A stretch of 64,000 nucleotides of DNA from Candidatus Sysuiplasma superficiale (GTDB taxonomy: Archaea; Thermoplasmatota; Thermoplasmata; Sysuiplasmatales; Sysuiplasmataceae), in assembly GCA_019720975.1 (NCBI GenBank), contig JAGVSJ010000003.1, forward strand, positions 1 through 64,000, read 5' to 3'. Positions 26,381 through 35,095 of this stretch are shown piece by piece. How positions within the stretch are numbered: the first letter of the stretch is position 1; each line of letters starts with the position of its first letter. The notes beneath the pieces were generated by a model. That model saw only the letters and a list, made by a program, of their open reading frames with translations. It had not been told where the DNA came from and made no database searches. Position numbers and translations under genes: made by a program.

Positions 26381-27298
26381 TCAGTCAGCCTCCACCTTCC
26401 CGACCATCCTGACAAACACATCTTCAAGTCCCTCCTGTCTCAGTTCCAGCCTGCTCAGATCATTTCCCCTTGAAGCCGCCATTTTCAGTATCTCAATTAT
26501 GTCGCTGTTATCCTTTATCCTGATGTCTATGATGCCATTTTCTGATATGCATTCTCTTCCCGTTGCCGCGCTGATATCACGTGCGAGTTCGGCATCTCCG
26601 TTGATGCTGAGCACCCTTCCGGATCCGTGCTCCCTGATTATATCTGCCGGACTCCCTTCCGCTATCATCCTTCCATGGTTGACTATACCGACCCTGTCAG
26701 CGAGCATTTCAGCCTCCTCCAGGTAATGGGTTGTCAGAAGGATGGTTCTCCCTTCAGACCTGAGCTTCCGTATTACCTCCCACATGTTCCGCCTCGCCTG
26801 CGGGTCAAGCCCTGTTGTGGGTTCATCCAGAAATATGAGTTCCGGGTTATTGACAAGTGCGAGGCACAGCCCGAGCTTCTGCTTCTGCCCTCCTGAAAGT
26901 CTTTCGAAGTACATATCGGACATGTCCCTGAGATCAACGAGTTCCAGGAGCTCTCCGGAACGGTCCGGAATACCGAAAAGCCTGCAGTAGTGCCTGATGG
27001 CTTCCCCCGGCTTTATTTTGCCCATGAAGTTGAAATCCTGTGGAATTATCCCCACCTTCCTTCTTATGCGCTGTGCATTTTTCCACGGATCCAGACCAAG
27101 AATCCTTATGTCTCCAGACGTTCTCTTGCGCATTCCCTCGAGCATCTCTATCGTCGTTGTCTTTCCTGCTCCGTTTGGCCCGAGAAGGCTGTATACCTCC
27201 CCCTTCCTTATCCTGAGGTTGAGGTGATCGACTGCGACCAGGCTGCCGTAGTTTTTCACCAGATCCACTGTCTCCACAGCATAAGCATAGTCGCCCAT
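26381..27298 (-). CDS. ABC transporter ATPase
   Basis: A 305-residue ABC-2 ATPase with Walker A GPNGAGKTT, Q-loop GIIPQDFNF, signature LSGGQKQK, Walker B LIFLDEPTTGLDPQ and H-loop TTHYLEEAE, ending in a DrrA-type regulatory tail. The partner permease follows without a gap. It is a second, distinct exporter 2 kb from the other ABC-2 pair; the sequences differ too much to be a recent duplication. Confidence 0.93.
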   Translation of the reverse strand: MGDYAYAVETVDLVKNYGSLVAVDHLNLRIRKGEVYSLLGPNGAGKTTTIEMLEGMRKRTSGDIRILGLDPWKNAQRIRRKVGIIPQDFNFMGKIKPGEAIRHYCRLFGIPDRSGELLELVDLRDMSDMYFERLSGGQKQKLGLCLALVNNPELIFLDEPTTGLDPQARRNMWEVIRKLRSEGRTILLTTHYLEEAEMLADRVGIVNHGRMIAEGSPADIIREHGSGRVLSINGDAELARDISAATGRECISENGIIDIRIKDNSDIIEILKMAASRGNDLSRLELRQEGLEDVFVRMVGKVEAD

Positions 27299-27401
27299 AG
27301 TTCAGATCCCTCTGTAACACGGCTTTCATTTATTTAGGCATGCCGTATTTCCGCTTCATTGCAGTCGCACATCGTTATCCCTGCCCACGGCTCGTGACAT
27401 T

Positions 27402-28226
27402 TCACTGTCCGAGTTCTCTCTCCATGAACTGCAGTACCTTACCTGAAAGCCTCCATCCCGAGGCACCGAAATTCTCCTTGAGATGGTCGATGCTGCTGGC
27501 CTTTGGTATAGGCACTGCACCCCTGCTCATGATCCAGTTCAGGGCAACCTGAGCCTCCGTCTTGTGGGCCATCTCCGCAGCCTTCGCCAGCACTCTGCCT
27601 GTCCTGCCCTTGAACACCTTTCCTCTCGCAAGTGGCTCATATGCAATGATGCCGATCCGCTGTTTTTTGCAGTAATTGAGAAGGCCATTCTCCGCTCTTC
27701 TGTCAACAAGGCTGTATGATATCTGGTTTGAAAACAGTTCATTCCTTGAAAGATGACTCATCGCATCCTCAATCAGTTCCACGTCAAAATTGCTCACGCC
27801 TATGTGCGCTATTTTGCCTTCTTCAACCAGCTTTTCCATCGCCCTCATTGTATCGCGCAGGGGGATGCTGTCATTCGGCCAGTGGATCTGGTACAGGTCA
27901 ATCGTCTTCCGTCCCAGTCTGCGGAGGCTTCTGTCTGCGGCCTTCAGGACATCATCATATCCAAGGTTGGTCTGCCAGACCTTAGTTGCAATGAACACAT
28001 CTCTGCCTGAAATCGCCCGGCCAACAAGCTCCTCAGCGTGTCCCGCACCGTACATCTCTGCAGTGTCAATGAAACTGTATCCGATATCCAGACCCGCCTT
28101 CAGCGCTTCTATCTCCTCGGTGTCCCTGGAAGTATCGGCTGTGAACTCTCCACCCATCTTCCATGTGCCCATACCAATGTCCGGCATCCTGACACTGTGT
28201 GAGGAACCGAATTCCATAATTCCCAT
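27402..28226 (-). CDS. Aldo/keto reductase (2,5-diketo-gluconate reductase-like group)
   Basis: A 274-residue AKR of the shorter prokaryotic type. The catalytic residues are visible: D and Y in FIDTAEMYGAG, K in FIATKVWQT and H in LYQIHWPND. IPIPKASS-type binding of the phosphate of NADP is present as VPIPKASSIDHLKENF. The ATG at 28226 is preferred over the track's TTG because a TATA box (AAATATTAAT, 28255-28264) lies about 33 nt ahead of it. Confidence 0.92.
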   Translation of the reverse strand: MGIMEFGSSHSVRMPDIGMGTWKMGGEFTADTSRDTEEIEALKAGLDIGYSFIDTAEMYGAGHAEELVGRAISGRDVFIATKVWQTNLGYDDVLKAADRSLRRLGRKTIDLYQIHWPNDSIPLRDTMRAMEKLVEEGKIAHIGVSNFDVELIEDAMSHLSRNELFSNQISYSLVDRRAENGLLNYCKKQRIGIIAYEPLARGKVFKGRTGRVLAKAAEMAHKTEAQVALNWIMSRGAVPIPKASSIDHLKENFGASGWRLSGKVLQFMERELGQ

Positions 28227-28254
28227 GCAATCTGTTGTGGATCTAAGTGTCAGC

Positions 28255-28264
28255 AAATATTAAT
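28255..28264 (-). promoter_or_regulatory. TATA box of the aldo/keto reductase gene
   Basis: ATTAATATTT on the minus strand predicts a start site near 28233 and a short leader. Confidence 0.5.
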
Positions 28265-28425
28265 CCATTGGCCTGTCCGCATCAATTCGCATCATTCTGC
28301 CGTAAACGGGAGAGCTCCACGTCCTTCTCAGAACAGGTCATAAGCAATGCGCACAGTAGGAAAGGGAATGGCAAAGGAAAACGGCGCAGTCAAACCTCCC
28401 AAAAGACATAATAAACTGTAAATTC

Positions 28426-29412
28426 TTGGTGGATGAGCTTTCATGCGAGTGGTATGGGCAGATGAAGATTGTCAGATTGCGTGATTTCGATGCTTCGTTG
28501 CGGCTTCAGGATGCCCTGCTCGTCCATTCATCATTTGGTAGTACATTCAGCCATGCATATCCCGAGGGGAAGGACGAACGTGATGGTTACCCTATTTCCT
28601 CTGATTACGGCGGGCTGGCAATGATCGAAGACGGTCGTCTGCTCTCCAGGATTTCTGTATGCAGATTGGAGCTGTCTTCGCCGCATGGTGTAATCCGGTG
28701 CTGTGGTATAGGCGGGGTCGGAACAAGACCCGGCAGCGGAAGGAGGGGCCTTGCCCGCAGTCTTCTTCGCGAGGTGCACCGCGTGGAACGGGCTGCGGGC
28801 AGTCGCTACTCCCTTCTCTACACCTCCAGATCCATAGTGGCGCATGGGCTGTACGAGTCAATGGGTTACCATGATATTCTTGATTTCCCGCGTGCCGTGC
28901 GCCGTGTACCGACTGACCACCACTATGAGTGTGGGGATGATTTTGAATGGGGTGTAGCAACCCCTCCCGATTACCCTCATCTGCGAATAATACATTCTGT
29001 CTCAACGCATGGCTGGTCAGGTTTCACACCGCGTCCTCCAGGATGGACACCGCAACATGGTGATGTCTTCCTTCTCAAGGAACGGGGAAAGCCTTCCGGT
29101 TACGCTGTAATTGAAAGGCAGGGGACTTCGACAGCCTGCTGGGAGGCGCTTGCTACAGATGCATCTTCCTCAATAGAGCTCCTGCGGAGAGTGGAGGCAG
29201 AGGGAAGAGGGCAGTGGCTCGTTATAGGTGGAGGACCATTCAGGATGTGGAGCGATTTGCTGCAGGGTCCTGAATGGATAAGCGAGGAAACCAGTTGGGG
29301 CGTACTGATGGCATGCTCATTGCAGGAAAACAAATCACGTGAAGAGCTTGTGGCTTCCCTCGGTGCGGGTGATGTGCGGAGATTTGCCTGTTTCGCTCTC
29401 GATACTTTCTGA
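28426..29412 (+). CDS. GNAT-fold acetyltransferase, double-domain type
   Basis: A 328-residue protein. The first half has the acetyl-CoA binding loop GVGTRPGSGRRGLARSLL (R/Q-x-x-G-x-G/A), then YSLLYTSRSIVAHGLYESMGY with the usual C-terminal strand. The second half (from about residue 165) contains a GYAVIERQ strand and looks like a degenerate second GNAT half as in Eis-like enzymes. The start is a TTG at 28426; ATG at 28462 is an alternative. Substrate unknown. Confidence 0.78.
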   Translation: MVDELSCEWYGQMKIVRLRDFDASLRLQDALLVHSSFGSTFSHAYPEGKDERDGYPISSDYGGLAMIEDGRLLSRISVCRLELSSPHGVIRCCGIGGVGTRPGSGRRGLARSLLREVHRVERAAGSRYSLLYTSRSIVAHGLYESMGYHDILDFPRAVRRVPTDHHYECGDDFEWGVATPPDYPHLRIIHSVSTHGWSGFTPRPPGWTPQHGDVFLLKERGKPSGYAVIERQGTSTACWEALATDASSSIELLRRVEAEGRGQWLVIGGGPFRMWSDLLQGPEWISEETSWGVLMACSLQENKSREELVASLGAGDVRRFACFALDTF

Positions 29413-29467
29413 GCGGCCGCTATCGGACTGACAGCTGAGATTCCTCTCAGTAATTGGGTGAAACGAA

Positions 29468-30145
29468 GTGGTGAGGCGGCTCCAGTTTCCCATGTTAAAT
29501 AGTTCATTGCTCATCTTGCATGCACGGGATGAAACTGACTTGCTCTATAACGGCTATTTCGGCATACCGGATTTCATTATCGCCCTCACCGCTGTCTCAA
29601 TGTTCGCATCCACTGTAAGGAAACAGCCGGGAGATCCTACCTATTGGATACCTTTCAACTCACTGTCTCTCCTGCGCTACGCGGCAGGAGCGCTTCTCCT
29701 TGCTGTATCCCTTCTCTTCAGCCTGAGGAGGGACGAGGTTACGTACTATCTCCTTTCACTCATCGGTATGGCTGTCTTCATAGGGGGTGCCGTATTTTTC
29801 TTCGGAGCGAAATCTCCCCTCTCCAGGATAATAGCAACCGGAGGCGAGAATGGAACCGAATTGTCTCCTTCAGGCTTCTACAGATACTGCAGGCATCCAC
29901 TGTATTTCGGTCTCCTTCTATGTGCTGCTGGTCTCGCAACTGATCTTGCAAGTCCAGCCGGCATTGCTGTTGTTGCTGCTGTTGTTCTGCCTGTTTTGCT
30001 CAGGTCATCACGTTCTACCGACATATACTGGCGGTCCAAGACAGGGGATGTCTACCTGTCATACATGAATAGCGTCAACGCGCTCATCCCGTCATTCAGG
30101 AAGAGATGGAAAGGAAGCAATTCGCAAGTTGTGGAAAAGATTTAA
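29468..30145 (+). CDS. ICMT/PEMT-like membrane methyltransferase family protein
   Basis: A 225-residue membrane protein with about five helices. Near residue 135 it has SGFYRYCRHPLYFGLLL, matching the RHPxY motif of the isoprenylcysteine carboxyl methyltransferase and phospholipid methyltransferase families, which bind S-adenosylmethionine. The basic, partly soluble tail EKTGDVYLSYMNSV-like region fits the family's C-terminal signature. It lies just upstream of mevalonate kinase, which would fit isoprenoid or lipid modification, but that is inference. GTG start with GGGTGA upstream. Confidence 0.72.
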   Translation: MVRRLQFPMLNSSLLILHARDETDLLYNGYFGIPDFIIALTAVSMFASTVRKQPGDPTYWIPFNSLSLLRYAAGALLLAVSLLFSLRRDEVTYYLLSLIGMAVFIGGAVFFFGAKSPLSRIIATGGENGTELSPSGFYRYCRHPLYFGLLLCAAGLATDLASPAGIAVVAAVVLPVLLRSSRSTDIYWRSKTGDVYLSYMNSVNALIPSFRKRWKGSNSQVVEKI

Positions 30146-30147
30146 TC
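30138..30147 (+). promoter_or_regulatory. TATA box of mevalonate kinase-hutI
   Basis: AGATTTAATC is centred about 30 nt before the mevalonate kinase start, within the last codons of the preceding gene. It indicates a separate short-leader transcript. Confidence 0.45.
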
Positions 30148-30172
30148 TCTGCCACAGGCTCTCTTCGGGCAC

Positions 30173-31099
30173 ATGATGAGATCATATTCGGCCCCGGCAA
30201 AGGTGATATTGTTCGGTGAGCACGCTGTAGTCTTTGGCGAGCCGGCGATATCTGCTGCAATCGATCTCAGGAGCAGGGTCACTGTAAGAGATTCTGCCGA
30301 AAATCTTCTGAACGGAATGCCACTCAGGAGGGACAGCAGCCCTTATGCTTTTCATGCACTCGAGCTGACAGAATCCAGCCCGATGGAGATAACTGTCGAA
30401 TCTGCGATCCCCGCCGGTGGCGGTCTCGGCTCCTCTGCTGCCTTCTCTGTTTCGCTTGTGGCTTCACTGCTTGGGAACGGCAGCCCGGGCAGGGTGGCTG
30501 AACTCGCATTCAACGTCGAGCTCAGATCACAGGGCAGGGCAAGTCCGATAGATACTTCCACCGCAGTCCATGGTCAGGGAATTTTTGTAAGCAGGGAAAC
30601 TGTTGCCAACGAGCTATGGCAGATATCCGGTCCATCGGGCATCTGGCACATTGGAGATCTCAGGATAGGAAGGATGAACATTGTCATCGGCTATTCGGGC
30701 CAGGGGGCGGCTACAGGACCGATGGTTGAAAGAGTGCGTAAGTTGTGTGAGAGATTTGAAGTCGCGCGCGAAGCTATCTCCGAAATAGGATCCATCTCTC
30801 TAGAAGCGAAAAGAGCGCTCGAGAGGAATGATATCGTAACTCTTGGAAGTCTTATGGACAGGAATCAGAAACTGCTCTCTGTGGTCGGTGTCAGCACCAG
30901 GAGGCTTGAAAAACTGATTCAAGCCGTCGCGCCATATTCATACGGGGCAAAACTTACCGGAGCAGGCGGAGGAGGGAGCATAATAGCGCTTACTGACAGA
31001 CCGGAGAAGGCTGCAGGTGCAATTTCATTGCTGGGCGGCGTGCCGTATATATGCAGGACTGGAGAGACAGGATTGAGGAGGGAGGAAGATGAAGGCTGA
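30173..31099 (+). CDS. mvk: Mevalonate kinase (GHMP family)
   Basis: Phosphorylates mevalonate at C5 in isoprenoid synthesis. The 308-residue protein has all GHMP motifs: APAKVILFGEHAVVFGEPA, GGGLGSSAAFSV (ATP-binding loop), GRASPIDTSTAVHG with the catalytic aspartate, and KLTGAGGGGSIIAL. These fit canonical archaeal mevalonate kinase better than the diphosphomevalonate decarboxylase-like mevalonate 3-kinase used by Thermoplasma. Two adjacent ATGs are possible starts. hutI overlaps its 3' end by 11 bp. The product serves membrane lipid synthesis. Confidence 0.9.
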   Translation: MMRSYSAPAKVILFGEHAVVFGEPAISAAIDLRSRVTVRDSAENLLNGMPLRRDSSPYAFHALELTESSPMEITVESAIPAGGGLGSSAAFSVSLVASLLGNGSPGRVAELAFNVELRSQGRASPIDTSTAVHGQGIFVSRETVANELWQISGPSGIWHIGDLRIGRMNIVIGYSGQGAATGPMVERVRKLCERFEVAREAISEIGSISLEAKRALERNDIVTLGSLMDRNQKLLSVVGVSTRRLEKLIQAVAPYSYGAKLTGAGGGGSIIALTDRPEKAAGAISLLGGVPYICRTGETGLRREEDEG

Positions 31100-32327
31100 T
31101 TTGTTGATTGAGTGCGGCCAGATGGTCACACCTTCCGGAAGCGGTCCGAAGTGTGGGGAACAGATGAACGACCTGCTCGTTGTGGACGGCGCAGCAATCG
31201 CAGTCAGGGAAGGCAATGTCATAGACTTCGGAAGAAAAGGGGAAATGGAAAACAGGTACGGCGGCAAGAGGAGGGATGTCGGGGACAGCGTTGTGTGCCC
31301 GGCATTCGTGGACTGTCATTCTCACGTTGTTTTCAGCGGAAGCAGGGAGAACGAGCTTTCCAGGAAGCTCAGAGGTGCAACCTACATGGAGATACTCAGA
31401 GAGGGGGGAGGCATACTCAGCACAGTCAGAAGTTCGCGCGCGGCAGATGAAACCAGCATCCTCAGGGAGAGCATGGGCAGGGCAGCGGCTATGCTTAGAA
31501 ACGGTGTGACATGTCTGGAGGCGAAGAGCGGTTACGGGCTGAATCTCGAACAGGAGCTTAAGCTTCTCCGTGTTGCGGGCATGATGAACAGCGGTCTCCA
31601 GAGGGTGGTGCCTGTCTATCTGGGAGCGCATGCAATTCCACCGGAAAGGAGCAGGGAAGAGTACGTGGATGAAATCGTGAAGAAGCATCTTCCCGCTGTA
31701 ATTGAGGGCAGGTACTCAGGCATATGCGACATATTTGTGGAGGAAGGCGCATTCACGCCGGACGATGCTGTCCAAATTCTACTTTCAGCAAAGAAATTGG
31801 GATTTGCGATCACCGCCCATGTGGATGAGTTCAAGTGCTCCGGCGCTGCAGAAACTATATCATCTCTCGGTGCTTCGAGTCTGTCCCATCTTGCCCACAC
31901 CCCGCGCAGCAGTTTCTCGACCCTTGCGGAAAATGGAACAATAGGCATAATCCTGCCTTCCACACCACTCTTTTCTATGAGCCGCGTATTTCCGGATGCG
32001 TCAGGCATGGTCTCTGAAGGAATGGCGATTGCAGTCGGAACAGATCTAAGCCCGAATTCATGGAATGAGAGTATGATGCTTTCAGCTCTCCTTTCCGTTT
32101 ATGATTGCGGCCTTTCGCAGGAGGCTGCAATCACTGCAACCACACTCAATGCGGCGTGTGCAATAGGCGTTGCCGGGGAAAGGGGCAGCATCGAGAAGGG
32201 AAAGAGGGCAGATATCCTCTGCCTTGACATAGACAGCTACAGAAAAATGTTCTACAGACATTCCGATTCCATCATCAAACATGTGTATTCCGGAGGGATG
32301 GAAGTCTTCTCCCCATCATCTGCATGA
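31089..32327 (+). CDS. hutI: Imidazolonepropionase
   Basis: Third enzyme of histidine degradation, opening imidazolone propionate to formimino-glutamate. The 412-residue amidohydrolase has the metal-binding DCHSHVVFSGSRENE, EAKSGYGLN, YLGAHAIPPE, ITAHVDEF, LSHLAHTP and the metal aspartate in VGTDLSPNSW. These are the HutI-specific motifs. GGAGGAAG precedes the ATG, which overlaps the mevalonate kinase gene. No hutH, hutU or hutG is nearby, so the pathway must be completed elsewhere, if at all. Confidence 0.93.
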   Translation: MKADLLIECGQMVTPSGSGPKCGEQMNDLLVVDGAAIAVREGNVIDFGRKGEMENRYGGKRRDVGDSVVCPAFVDCHSHVVFSGSRENELSRKLRGATYMEILREGGGILSTVRSSRAADETSILRESMGRAAAMLRNGVTCLEAKSGYGLNLEQELKLLRVAGMMNSGLQRVVPVYLGAHAIPPERSREEYVDEIVKKHLPAVIEGRYSGICDIFVEEGAFTPDDAVQILLSAKKLGFAITAHVDEFKCSGAAETISSLGASSLSHLAHTPRSSFSTLAENGTIGIILPSTPLFSMSRVFPDASGMVSEGMAIAVGTDLSPNSWNESMMLSALLSVYDCGLSQEAAITATTLNAACAIGVAGERGSIEKGKRADILCLDIDSYRKMFYRHSDSIIKHVYSGGMEVFSPSSA

Positions 32328-32448
32328 GGACAGGGTGACTTTTTCACCGGATATTTTGCTGCATAATTTTATTATCATATTGCCAGGTCAGACATTCAGT
32401 TCCCCTGACGCGGTTCATTCCGCAGAGGGAATTCAACTGTTGGTGTAC

Positions 32449-35082
32449 ATGCAGCCGGGCAAAATGCTGGGAAGACTGAGTATTGATGCTCTTATACAAT
32501 CGATGACAGAGGCTGTTGTCATCACAGATAGAAAGCTCTCAGTCATCTGTTTCAACACCGCAGCATGCGATATACTCGGTCCGTTGTCAGTGGGTTCGGA
32601 ACTTGCGGTTGGATCAGGCTGGCCGGACTTGAAAGCTGATGCGATGATGCTTGTTTCTACAGGCAAGAGTTTCGAATTCGGATTCAACTCATCCGCGGGT
32701 GCCTGCACTGCAACTCTGATGCCTGTTGCATCTGCAGACGGCAATGATTTCATCTACTGTACGTTCAGGAGAGTCGGAAACGATGATGAGTGTATTGGCT
32801 CAAATGCAAGTGCAGTGGAGGCCATACCTTTCCCGGCATTCATAATCGACTCAGGTTGCAAGGTGGTTTATGCCAACCAGGAGGCCAGGAGGACATTTGA
32901 AGAAACGGGCTCTGTCTGTTCCCCCGGAACCTCCGTCATTGATATGTTTGACAGGTCAGGCGGGCTGGCGTTTCTTGAGATGTTCAGGCGATGCGCAGAT
33001 GGAACGGGAGCACAATCCGGTATATTCGCCTTTTCCGGAACGAAACCGGATCAGCATATGCAGGAATTCAGGGTGGACATATCCAGTTACATGAGCTCCG
33101 GCGGAAAAAGGTATTATCTTGCAGTCGCAAGTAGGCACTGGCAAATACGGCGTCCTGCCGTTATCCCGGCTCATTTCCCGGACGACGGCAAGAAACAGAT
33201 GCAGAAACTGATGGCTGAACTCGAGGAAGCTGCAGACATGGACAGTTATTTCAGCCTTCTATCGGAAAGAATTGCCAGATCATTCAACACGGGCACAGTG
33301 CTTGTGTTTGAACTCGCCGATGGCCATGTGTCGGAGATTGCCGAGGTTTCGTGCCCTCCGGACATTTCAAGGCACCTTCTCGCTCCCGGCAATGACTTTT
33401 CATTCGAGATAGCACTCATGGAACGCGGCGAATTCACCGAGGTGGGTCCGTCGAGTCCCTTTCACGCTGCAATGCAGAACATCTATAAGGGTTATCACAC
33501 GCTGATGTCATTTCCGATGATGAGCGGCGGCAGGCCGATCGGCGGTATATTTCTTCTCAATTCGTCATCCGAAAAATATGCCGAAGGAACAGTATCGGCA
33601 GTCAGCGCGCTTGCGCAGACTGCCGCGTCCAGGCTGGTTCTTTTCAGGATGATGCGCAATCTCAGAGTGGAGGCCAGACTTCATTCGGAGGCGCTCGAAA
33701 TGCTGAGGAGGCTCCGTCTTTCTTCAAAAGCCTCAGGCCTGTACCAGTCGCTCTCCACAGAGTTGCGAGCATTCCTCAGGGGAACGGCCTCATTCACATT
33801 CGTCAGGATCGGGCGGAAGGAACGTTTCGTGCTCGCATCCTCGGATCCGCCTGTTCGGACGGACCGGAATATTCCCCGTGTCCTGGATGGTGCACGTTTG
33901 TTTTCCCCTGCCGGTGGCGTGCAGCTGCTTCCCGGCGGGGAAGGACTTCCAGTGTCGCTGCCGGGCGGGCGTTCACCTTCGGATACAGTCATAATTCCGT
34001 TCAGTTCGAAATATGTCTCAGGTTTCACAGCTGTTCTTTCAGAGAGGACTGTCAATCCGTCAGCTCCGGAACTTTTTGTGCTAGGCAAATTGCTTCACCA
34101 TATAAACCACATAGTCGGTCTGGTGACAGCGATCGACAGGTACGAAGCCAACCTCTTCAGATCCAGGCTGCTAAATGTCGCATTCGAAACGTTCGCAACC
34201 GGACTGGACGGCGACAGGAAGCTTTCCGAGTTCGTCCGCTATCTTTCCGACGCGCTAAGGCCTATTTCAGTTGCCGTCTTTTCAGTAGCCGGCGGGAAAG
34301 CATTGACGGAGCAATCATATCTTCCAAGGGCAAAGGATTTGCCCTTCGCCTCATCTGTGATGGAGAAGCTTCAGTCGGCCATCGTGTCGAGCGCAACTCA
34401 GAGGAAGGTCAGCCTGCACGAAATAGCCGGCACCCCCGGAACGTCTTCATCCGCCCTGCCTCAGGATGTGCTTCTGGTACCCGTCGGGAGGTGCAGGCAG
34501 AAGGAATTTGTGATAGCTCTTGCGCCAAGGCCAGAGGAGCAGTTTGACGATGACGGCATCGAGTTTGCCTCGTTTGTGGCAAGTATAGCTGCAACATCTG
34601 ATCAGCGCAATCTGGAAATGATAAAACTGTCGGAGTCAGAGTCTTTCTACAGATCCCTGTTTGAAATCGCCTCCGGCCTTCTTTCCCACTGTTCCGACGG
34701 AACGGGTTTCGGCGCATTCAGGCAGCTGCTTTCCAGGCATGTCGGATATGATGGCATCCAGCTTCTTGAGGAAAGGGAAGATGGATTTGCCAGGAGGATA
34801 CCGGCTGACGGCGACACTGCAAACACATCACTTATACCTGTATCGGAACTTCCTGATGAAAGGACCTCATGCGGAGAGGATCCCGCCCTGGTAACTGGCG
34901 TCAGGCTTCCCGCACTCTTCGGACAGCAGTCAGGCTCTGCGCTCATTTCCAGGGAGGAGGCGGGAAACGGCGCACGTCTCGTCTGTATACTCTGGAGGCG
35001 CTTCCCCTGGACATTTACGGAGCAGGAAAGGAGGCTTTTCGGTTCGGCATTCAGAACGTACGCTGGCGCTTCCGGGAGATGA
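32449..35082 (+). CDS. Multi-domain PAS/GAF sensor protein without a visible output domain
   Basis: About 877 residues, apparently soluble. Two PAS-like domains come first (IQSMTEAVVITDRKLSVICFNTAACDILG and AIPFPAFIIDSGCKVVYANQEARRTF), then up to four GAF-like repeats, the best being LISERIARSFNTGTVLVFEL...MSFPMMSGGRPIGGIFLLNS. Short coiled-coil linkers (NLRVEARLHSEALEMLRRL) join them. I see no histidine kinase, GGDEF, HTH or receiver domain, so it would sense and transmit through partners. The track's start is 56 codons earlier; PAS homology and a TATA-like box near 32370 favour a start between 32440 and 32464. Confidence 0.65.
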   Translation: MQPGKMLGRLSIDALIQSMTEAVVITDRKLSVICFNTAACDILGPLSVGSELAVGSGWPDLKADAMMLVSTGKSFEFGFNSSAGACTATLMPVASADGNDFIYCTFRRVGNDDECIGSNASAVEAIPFPAFIIDSGCKVVYANQEARRTFEETGSVCSPGTSVIDMFDRSGGLAFLEMFRRCADGTGAQSGIFAFSGTKPDQHMQEFRVDISSYMSSGGKRYYLAVASRHWQIRRPAVIPAHFPDDGKKQMQKLMAELEEAADMDSYFSLLSERIARSFNTGTVLVFELADGHVSEIAEVSCPPDISRHLLAPGNDFSFEIALMERGEFTEVGPSSPFHAAMQNIYKGYHTLMSFPMMSGGRPIGGIFLLNSSSEKYAEGTVSAVSALAQTAASRLVLFRMMRNLRVEARLHSEALEMLRRLRLSSKASGLYQSLSTELRAFLRGTASFTFVRIGRKERFVLASSDPPVRTDRNIPRVLDGARLFSPAGGVQLLPGGEGLPVSLPGGRSPSDTVIIPFSSKYVSGFTAVLSERTVNPSAPELFVLGKLLHHINHIVGLVTAIDRYEANLFRSRLLNVAFETFATGLDGDRKLSEFVRYLSDALRPISVAVFSVAGGKALTEQSYLPRAKDLPFASSVMEKLQSAIVSSATQRKVSLHEIAGTPGTSSSALPQDVLLVPVGRCRQKEFVIALAPRPEEQFDDDGIEFASFVASIAATSDQRNLEMIKLSESESFYRSLFEIASGLLSHCSDGTGFGAFRQLLSRHVGYDGIQLLEEREDGFARRIPADGDTANTSLIPVSELPDERTSCGEDPALVTGVRLPALFGQQSGSALISREEAGNGARLVCILWRRFPWTFTEQERRLFGSAFRTYAGASGR

Positions 35083-35095
35083 GTGTGTTCGGCGG

